Both the position numbers and the translations under genes were made by a program. DNA of 64,000 bases, from positions 8,774,260 to 8,838,259 of the forward strand of contig JAJEKV010000010.1 of the NCBI GenBank assembly GCA_021234155.1, given 5' to 3'. Below the pieces are notes generated by a model. That model did no database searches, was not told where the DNA came from, and saw nothing but the letters and a program-made list of their open reading frames with translations. The DNA comes from Isoetes taiwanensis. Taxonomy: Eukaryota; Streptophyta; Lycopodiopsida; Isoetales; Isoetaceae. This document shows positions 57,057 to 64,000 of this stretch, piece by piece (position 1 is the first letter of the stretch; each line of letters opens with the position of its first letter).

Positions 57057-57255
57057 GTAGCCTCCCTGTTGGCCGCCTGTTCATGGGAAGTGTGGAAGGT
57101 CTCGTCCATGGAGCTGGATCATTCCGTTCTTTCTCCTCCCTCCCAGGCCTAAGGTGCTCCGAGATCTTCTTTCCGCTAACTTCTACCGCCTCTACCATGG
57201 AAGGTCTCTGCCTGGGGCTCCTGTATTTTCTTGCTGTGCATTTGGTCCGAGTCAT

Positions 57256-57801
57256 ATCTTACAGTTAAGAAAATGGATTAGCTTAAGCTGAAGATCAAGA
57301 AAGAGAGGTTTGGGGTGTGTTAGAGAGAGTGGGACCCAAGAATGGTATTTAAAAAGGAAAGATGCTCTTAGGGCTAGGAATATTCCCTCACCATTACTAG
57401 CCCTATTAATTAGCCCCCCTATTAAATATCTGTATTATATATAGTTATTCCTTATTATAATTAAAATTCGAATTTTTCCTAATAGTTTGATGTGTTAATT
57501 ATAGATTTGCGCAATTTTCACCCGGATCTCGGATTGGGATGATTCTTCGACCCACTTTAGGTGAAATTTGATGTTCATGCATAATTTCCACTCCAATCTT
57601 ACTAGAATATTGATTTGGCTCATTCTTTTCCCCTGCATCTATAATCTAGCCTAACTTTATGACCCTACTACTTAGGAGGAAAAAAAAATTCTCCCATTTT
57701 TCGAGGACCAATGCTGGAATTTCTATCCCATGCTCTATTAGGCCAGTTAGACTACTAAGTCAGGGATATGCAGTAGTAGCTCTTGGTCAACCAAGAACAT
57801 T
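57256..57801 (-). other. 5' leader of the second gypsy element
   Basis: A/T-rich non-coding leader of 546 bp. It shares blocks with 10255-10809, including TTAATTATAGATTTGCGCAA and GATGATTCTTCGACCCA. Its length is almost equal to that of the first element. Confidence 0.8.
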
Positions 57802-57813
57802 GCTCTGATACCA
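57802..57813 (-). other. PBS of the second gypsy element
   Basis: TGGTATCAGAGC on the minus strand, one base from the LTR start at 57815. Confidence 0.93.
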
Positions 57814-57814
57814 T

Positions 57815-58135
57815 TGTGCCGCTCCCTACTAAATATACGATGCCCAGTCGTACATCTCGTAGGAAATCCCCCATCCAGCCCTCTGGCCGCATGGGCCCTC
57901 CATCTATCCCGCACCCAAGATATCCCCAGTGCGGGAAGGGGACACGGAGGTGCCTTGACGCCCTTTCCCTATGGGCTCCTATAACAGTGGAAGCATAACA
58001 TAATGTCAGCACTAAGGGTGGCAAATCCATACATCCATAATACAACAAAGATATCAATATGCCATAAAACACGATAGCTCCTACCCAGGCTCAAACTCGT
58101 AAGGAAGTAGACTGACGGCTAGGAAGTAGACTAAC
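57815..58135 (-). repeat. Partial 5' LTR of the second gypsy element
   Basis: It begins TGTGCCGCTC and is similar in order to the first 300 bp of 10823-12438. Similarity ends near 58135, where a short duplication (AGGAAGTAGACT, twice) occurs. Confidence 0.88.
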
Positions 58136-58990
58136 GGCTGGGTTTTACTTATTCTTGCGAGGTTTGGAGTTAGGCTACGCATCAATATTTTTTTCCTCTA
58201 CAAAAACTGCTCCTCAGATGTTTGAAGCTCTCTGTGACAAAAAACTGAACAAAGGTCTTCAAGGAGTTCTCTCATTTCTATCCTAAGGAAGCATGTATTT
58301 CCATTCTCTGCTCTATTAGACTTGTCCTTATGCTTCTGCAATACTTCTTCCATGCCGAGCACCAAATATCTCTTCAGGCCAATTCCCATAAAGTCATGGT
58401 ATCAAGTATTTGTTAGGATTTGAAGATAATGTATTCAATAAACTGATACTCAATACACTGACAACAAGATCAATCAGGCGCACAAACAATCTCCTGCTTC
58501 TATCTCCGGACCTGCAAGCGCACCCCTCTATATTTATGTCCATATTTTCTTTCCAATCTGAGTGCATCCACTTGTCAAATTGTGCATCTCCCTTCATATG
58601 GAAAGTTCTCCAACTTGCCTAAAAATTCGGAGTAGATAGACTTGCTCTCCTAAAAATTCGGCCCTAGTTGACTTTGACTTTGACTAGTCAACGCAAACCC
58701 TAAGTGGCGGGCAGGGGGTGTCTAGTGATTTCTAGCGAGCCCAGCAACACCCGGGTAGCACTAGCCCGCCACTTTTGACTTTGACTTTGACTTTGACCTA
58801 CTGCCACTGCTTCTCATAGGTCTCCCCATTCAACTGCTTTGAATAACATGACACCATTTAACAGTATTCTATTGTCTTGAAGTAGCAATTTGAATTGATT
58901 GTCAAAACATGACTTCGAACTATGATTTGAGCCACTTCACCCTCCGGCAATGGAGGGAAATCCTCCGTGCGCAACACCTTGTTTTTTTAT
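58136..58990. other. Intergenic with a TTGAC-rich inverted repeat block
   Basis: Between 58660 and 58800, GTTGACTTTGACTTTGACTA and TTTGACTTTGACTTTGACC flank the inverted pair AGTGGCGGGC / GCCCGCCACT. TTGAC is the core of the W-box bound by WRKY factors, but regulatory function is only a possibility. No gene is recognised. Confidence 0.55.
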
Positions 58991-61320
58991 TTTCTTTTTT
59001 TTTTTTTTAAGAATGTAATATATTATCATGGAAAAGATCTAGATACATCAAGAAAAAACTGAAATATGGGACTAAAGACCTAGTAAACGAAGTGGTCCAC
59101 TAAGCAAAATCATCCATAAACAATTAATGGGTCACACATGTTGTGCTACTTTGAGGTGCTTAATAGCCTCATCATACAACATGCTCTCTCGCAATATCAT
59201 CAACAGACATCATGTCATTATACTAATGAATACTAGAAGTGGAAATGATGCACAAGACATCGTCTTCATATCAAAAGTATGTTTTTTCCTAGCATTCTTC
59301 CATTTGACTTGCTGCCATGACTCCTTCGAACATCGATCACCAGTACCATCAGACGTGGCCTCATCAGGACCATGGATGGATTCAGAAGCTTATCCATAAT
59401 CAAGTCAACTTTAAGAGGAGCAATGGATGAAGTAGTATATGCCTCACTACAAGAACGTGTGATAAAAGATGAACTCTGCTCCTGGATAGATAAAGAAGCA
59501 AGAACTAAAGGTTGAACTTGAGTAGAAGATCGTTAAGCCTTTGTATCAACCTGGGCATGGATATTTCATTGAAATGAAGCAAAAGCATCATGTTTAGGAA
59601 ATAAACTAGCCAATTCTAGACCATTCAATAGTTTGAGATTAACAATTTATGCCATAAGCCACTCTTCATCACAACTTAATCTGGCGGTGGGGATCCAAGT
59701 GGTAAAGAAATACAGATTCTGGGACCATTCATAATAGAATGAGAAATATATATTCCTAACCCATTTGTAATCGAGACAAAAAATTGGTGAGCTACCAAAT
59801 CATTCGTGAGGTTAGGAATTGAAAACCAATACGGCATTTTCAATGCACTAACTATAGAGGAGAGAAACCAGAAGATCAATACTCAAATAACCACCACCGA
59901 GTGGGTCAATCCCTCTAGACACCAAACTATCCACTACCTTACTGCCCTTGAACATAAGTAACCATACTTTTTGTCAAAAATTTTATAGTTTGAAAAGAAG
60001 AGAGCTGAAAAACGCAACAAATGAGCCAATCAGATACGAAATCACAAAATTTTTTAGATAATCATTAGTAAAATATTCAATCACTGAACGCGAAACATAT
60101 TCTCAGCACATCCAACATGTGCCTGATGATCCAGCTCTACCACAGGAATTCTAGAAGCTTGAACCATATTCTGACAATTAGATTGGTAAAACACATCGTC
60201 AGGGGATAGTTCTTGCTGTAGCTGGGACTCTTAAATTTTAAAAATACCCAAAATTGCTGTAAACTCTTCTTTACTTCCTTCAGATAGAACCTGCAAAGCT
60301 GCTGAGATACAAGCCTTCAACCGCTAAAGTTACACTCTTGATATAGAATCAAATGATTGCCAAGCACCAGTACTAACTGGTAAATGTGGAGCTACATTAG
60401 CAGTAGAGGCCATGTGTGGCTGAGAAAAATTACCACTAGACCTTTGGCCTGAATCAGCAGCACCTTGCAAAGAAAGGAAGTCCCCTTCAAAGAATCATAG
60501 GATCCTCCATAATCAAAGGAGATGTATTTTCTATTGGAGTATTTACCTCAAATTGTTTTCTCCCGTCAAGCCGAGAACGCTGAACAAACTTCTGCATGGC
60601 TTCAAAAGCACCAGGCAAACTAAATAATAGGAGCACTTGCCATATCTTCCTGTGTGATTTGTGAAGAATCATGTTGTGGCAAGATAAAAGCAGCCGTTTG
60701 TTGATTCGACCCGCTTTGATGCTTCTTTGGCTTTCCTTCCCATCTCGCATAAGAGCACCGAAATGATCAAACAAGCCAATTTCGGCCCCCAAGCTAAGCG
60801 AACTCTACCAAAAAATGATACTATGAAAAACTGTTTAAACAAGGTTTCCAATGAGCTAAAGAACGTCGAAAATGGAGTCCAAATGCAGGAGTTATGTTGA
60901 AAAACCTAATCTCCATCCACAAAAGCACCTCTCTTATGAGCGCCCATGTGCCATCAAGTTAGCCTGCCATTTCAGCATCTTTATGCATACTATGAGATCA
61001 AAAAACATTAGATGACAATCTAATGTAGTGTTAATCACTGGGCATAAGCAATTGTCTATATTGTGATTCTAAAACTAAGTTGTCTATGTTGTGATTCTAA
61101 AACTAAATCTGTACAGTGGCAAAAAGTATCTAATAAATAGGTGCTTTGATATGTGAATGAATTGTGTTTTGGGCTTGATCATTGTTTTCATTGTTTATCC
61201 TTGCTTTTGTTTATTGATCAGCAAGCGTGCATAACACTTAATAATAAAACATCAATGTACTCTTAGAAATTGTTGAGCAACCAATGTGATTAGAAGGCAT
61301 GTCACAAAGGCAGTTAATAT
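58991..61320 (-). pseudogene. Decayed coding-like region, unknown
   Basis: Minus-strand frames give GAFEAMQKFVQRSRLDGRKQ (60620-60560), HMASTANVAPHLPVSTGAW (60420-60360), ACISAALQVLSEGSKEEFTA (60310-60255), SQLQQELSPDDVFYQSNC (60220-60170) and HQAHVGCAENMF (60130-60090), in a single direction with frameshifts. This suggests one relic protein, about 200 residues, Gln/Ala/Ser-rich. I do not recognise the family; a gag-like or transcription-factor-like origin is possible. A poly-T tract lies at 58991-59009. Confidence 0.35.
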
Positions 61321-61322
61321 AG

Positions 61323-61460
61323 AATGAGAATGAGAATGAGAATGATTTTTTATCGTCCACTGAGGCCAATCGGCCTATGGTACCCATAAGGAGCGCAGCA
61401 AACTTATTACTGTCCGGGCTAAAAAAACCCCCGCCCCGAAGGGTTTTCGAGGGTTAGAAG
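61323..61460 (-). mobile_element. LINE 3'-end fragment with simple-repeat tail
   Basis: GAATGAGAATGAGAATGAGA then TTTTTTATCGTCCACTGAGG, CCAATCGGCCTATGG, GGAGCGCAGCAAACTTATTA and a stem-loop core match 18001-18150 of the LINE in copy A. Read on the minus strand, the shared order is 3' stem-loop, CGATAAAAAA and a short-repeat tail. This insertion is only about 140 bp long, an extreme 5' truncation. Confidence 0.8.
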
Positions 61461-62190
61461 TGAAGGCATTTATAGAGGCTCATTGTATGGTACTCCATGT
61501 TTCTTCCAACTCCAATATATTTTTAGGATTGTCGAACTAGGCGAGCTCTTTTTAGACCACGCCTTTAAAGCTCTCTTGAGTGGGATAAGCTCCTACATCG
61601 CTCAATATGTAACGACTACAATACCAATTAGCTCATGAATTCCAAATACAATGGGTTTGCAAAACAGTAAGGGTGATTGAGTTTTGGGCTCCACAACTAT
61701 ATTGGAACTAAGAACATTTGAAGTAAGTAGATATTCTAATGGACTTCTGACAAACAAGTGTGGTTTGAAGTTTGATGAAAGCTCCTCCTGGCAAAGTGTT
61801 ATCGTGCAACACTGAGAAAGTGATAACAGGTGCTTGGTCTTTTGAACACGTGAAAATGAGTGTTAGACTGGGAGAAACACGCGGGTGGTGCAAGGATGGA
61901 ATAGGTCCACCCCAACAACTTATACGTAAGCGAAACACCAACTACACAAATCATTCAACTTACAAAGATCATGGTTTTTTAAATTTAATCAATAAAATAA
62001 AATTTCTTGTAAATTTAAATAAAAAAAAATAAGAACCATTCGAATATCCCTGTCAAAATATTCCAACCCGAAATTGAACGGTCTACAGGGCTCCACGTGG
62101 CCTGATACTCTGTACGCGCATCAGGTCTCCTGCTGACGTGGCATCTTTAGTGGCAGGATGCTACATATGTAAGACACAGACATTTCGAGA
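61461..62190. other. Upstream region of the OTU4-like gene
   Basis: A/T-rich with no gene recognised. A poly-A stretch lies near 62020. The promoter of the gene on the right presumably lies here, but I see no clear TATA box that I would defend. Confidence 0.4.
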
Positions 62191-62883
62191 GTTCGGCTCC
62201 ATTTGAGGATCAATTCTTGTAGCTGGACCGCCGATTCCCCAGTTCCGGCGCCCCTCATCCTTGAAACAAACTCGTCTGCAGAAAACCCAGGGATTTTTTC
62301 ATTTGCAGTCTGGTTTATCTCATTGGTGCCGGTTAGTTTTGCATTTTTCTTTTGGATTTATTTGCTGCAATTGGGTCCTGCGCTTTTATTTTTAAGCGCT
62401 TTCTGGGTTATCTGCTCGTATGGAATTTCCAATCTCTGACTTTAGTTTCTGCAATGAATAGACGTTGCTGGGTCATTTTAGAAGTGCATAGTAAATTACT
62501 TATTAAGTTTTAGCATTTTATTCTTCAAAGGATTTTGCTGCTTTTTTCTACTTCCTGTTCTTAATGCGCAAGCTTCAATACAAGGAATATCCATTTATTT
62601 CCTTGTAGCTAGCGTAAACTTTTCATTCAGGATCCCCTGAGAGGTGTTGGTAAGAATGAATTTGGGATGGGGATGCTTATCTGCACCATCACGCAAGCAA
62701 CTACAGGCAACATAGCACCATCTCATGTGCTTTGCTAGATTTTGTAGTGGTGGTTTTAGAATTCTATCCATTCAATTAATGGCTATGTTGTATGGTTTTT
62801 GGGGACTATTGCTATGTTAGACGACCTGAGCTCTTGCTTTTTCTGGTCAAATTATAGGTGAGGAGAAGTTTGATTTGAATAGC

Positions 62884-63950
62884 ATGCATGGGCAATCAGC
62901 ACACTTGAGCTTTGAGAAAGGAATTAGTCCTGATAATATTAACGTCCATAAAGAAGCATTTTGGCCCGCCCAACGCAACTTCATGCTTGGGACCGTATCT
63001 TATGGTATATGTTGCAACCGGTCATCAACAACACGGTTAAAAGCAATCTGTCGACATCCATCACCTCCAAATTTTGCCCATCGTTCAGGCTCCAGGGCTT
63101 TTGGAAGTATTTGTTGTACCAAACGTCCAAGAGAAAAGTTTATTCAGTTATTGTCTACTCAATTTCCTCAGTTTAGCCATCATTCAAGTAGTTGTCAGCT
63201 TGCAAGGAGTGGTTCCATTGGTGGAACTATTTGGCATGCCCTCCTACCATCAAGTCATCTTTCAAATGTAGAACAAGATACATTGAAGCCGTCCAGTAAT
63301 GTCAATCAAGCTGCAGCTCCATTATGTACTGAATTAGTTGGAAGAATTGGGACATGTCTGTTTAAGAGTTCATGCTATAAAGGAGAAAATACTCGTATAT
63401 TTAGGAGGATTGCTATGCCTACAAGTGTATTGGATGGTTCTTGGAATGTGGCATTGGATGCAAGACCAGCAAGGTGGCTTCATGGAGGACATTCAGCTTG
63501 GCTGCTTTTTGGGGTATGTTCATGCTTTTCAGCTGCTGTTGGCGCTTCTTTGCCATGCTCGAGCCACGTGGAAGCTGAAGCTGCTCTTCCATACTCAGAA
63601 GAAACTAAAACAGAAGATGATGTCAACCCACATGGAAAGCAAGTGTATAAAGATTATGCTGTCATAGGTATGATTTCATTTTCTAGACTAGTTCATTGTT
63701 AAAATCATGACTGTTTCTATGATTTTTTATTTAATTCATCACCGCACCAAACTGGAAATGGTGCCTAAATAGGCAAGAGATTTTTATGTTGGATATGCAT
63801 AAAAGTGGAAATGATTGTGTATCCACAGGCATTCCTGGTGATGGAAGATGCTTATTTCGTGCTGTTGCTCATGGCGCATGCTTACGCGCTGGAGGATTAG
63901 CACCAGATGAAAGCTCACAGCGGAATATTGCAGATGACCTTCGCAATAAA
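62884..63950 (+). CDS. OTU4: OTU-domain deubiquitinase (OTU4-like), 5' part
   Basis: OTU proteases cut ubiquitin chains from proteins by a cysteine protease mechanism. The CDS starts at ATG 62884 in an exon that ends at 63667 (CATAG|GTATGA). The next exon is 63829-63950 (CACAG|GC ... AATAAA|GTGAGT), and phases join cleanly (ATA G|GC). A 5' UTR exon near 62190-62330 and an intron ending TTATAG|GTGAGG at 62860 precede it. The N-terminal 255 residues are Ser/Cys-rich with LARSGSIGGTIWHALLPSSH and DGSWNVALDARPARWLHGGH. The catalytic start is VIGIPGDGRCLFRAVAHGAC, with the Asp and nucleophile Cys of the OTU D-G-x-C-L-F-R motif, then DESSQRNIADDLRNKV. It closely resembles Arabidopsis OTU4 (At3g57810). 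The rest, with the catalytic His, lies beyond the window. Confidence 0.9.
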
Positions 63951-64000
63951 GTGAGTCTTTGACTTTATTCTTAATATAGATATCATATTAGGTGACCCCG

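Larger units (their letters stand above)
52972..57255 (-). pseudogene. Histone H3-like protein of the second element (split by insertion)
   Basis: The ATG at 57255 starts MTRTKCTARKYRSPRQR, so the H3 tail is kept with A1 to T and Q5 to C. Sequence from 57255 to 57062 joins, after removing the insertion and one GTAGC copy, to 53759 and below. The charged linker there includes QKKKGKEKVEEWPEDRATRK, matching the first element's KKKGKEKAGEWPE. The histone fold's second half is striking: [16 protein letters not shown] and [13 protein letters not shown] (53140-53052), against H3 LQEAAEAYLVGLFEDT and [13 protein letters not shown], then IRPKDFHLARRVRKDKP and TAG (53025-52972), against MPKDIQLARRIRGERA. 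A short insertion bounded by GTTAAC repeats separates the last two blocks. I do not find a clear helix N/helix 1. It ends where H3 ends. Confidence 0.9.
52880..58135 (-). mobile_element. Second H3-bearing gypsy element, truncated and split
   Basis: A partial LTR (57815-58135) begins TGTGCCGCTC and shares blocks with the LTR at 10823, such as CTATGGGCTCCTAT and GGAAGCATAACAT. The PBS TGGTATCAGAGC is at 57813-57802 on the minus strand. A leader follows (57801-57256), then the H3-like ORF starting at 57255. A copia-type element (53765-57056) with GTAGC duplications interrupts the ORF, which ends at 52972. The rest of the element is missing; sequence beyond 52880 is LINE. Divergence from the first element is substantial, so this is a different lineage member. 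Confidence 0.88.

Overview
The window is nuclear DNA of a land plant. The evidence is: split genes with GT-AG introns; a plastid-type UMP kinase with a transit-peptide-like N-terminus; the 5' part of a plant OTU4-type deubiquitinase; two nuclear tRNA-Glu genes; an 18S rRNA relic; and a dense layer of Ty3/gypsy, copia-type, LINE, Helitron and foldback elements. Only two protein-coding genes look intact: UMP kinase on the minus strand (47978-49763) and OTU4 on the plus strand (from 62884, running off the right edge). A fern or other seed-free plant is a guess, resting on the character of some decayed gene families and not on a diagnostic marker.

Layout. 1-12438 is a Ty3/gypsy chromovirus on the minus strand: 5' LTR 10823-12438, initiator-Met-type primer-binding site, a long 5' region with two extra ORFs, decayed gag, protease, RT, RNase H, integrase and chromodomain, a polypurine tract, and the 3' LTR running off the left edge. 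The first extra ORF (9146-10254) begins with the exact N-terminus of histone H3 and ends with a decayed but recognisable H3 histone fold. A second member of the family at about 52880-58135 has the same LTR-PBS-leader-H3 order. It is split by a 3.3 kb copia-type insertion with a GTAGC target duplication.

12439-34834 holds an identical, divergent pair of tRNA-Glu(UUC) genes, then a tandem duplication of a unit made of a dispersed repeat, an LRR-receptor relic and a RING-H2-like gene (copy A 14955-20113, copy B 20118-34834). Copy A carries a 5'-truncated LINE and has lost RING ligands. Copy B carries a head-to-tail pair of Helitrons (21191-32642): TC start, hairpin plus CTAG end, insertion between A and T. 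Copy A shows the matching empty site. The Helitrons carry exon-like modules of unknown origin and have themselves been hit by a foldback element and other insertions.

35300-41700 is a decayed minus-strand multi-exon gene of an RNase H-like family marked by 'DFAENY'. It is followed by tandem repeats with CATGCATG tracts, a LINE fragment (44640-45960), and a foldback plus minisatellite next to the UMP kinase gene. 49914-50641 is an 18S rRNA fragment enclosed by 16-bp perfect inverted repeats. After it come an unknown gene relic (50762-51715), a PPR relic, a plus-strand LINE fragment, the second H3-bearing gypsy element, mostly decayed sequence, a LINE tail and OTU4.

The central observation is that one chromovirus family carries both a chromodomain, a reader of methylated H3 tails, and an H3-tail plus H3-fold protein that could be a mimic of its ligand. 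This is inferred from two degenerate copies; no functional claim can be made from the sequence alone.
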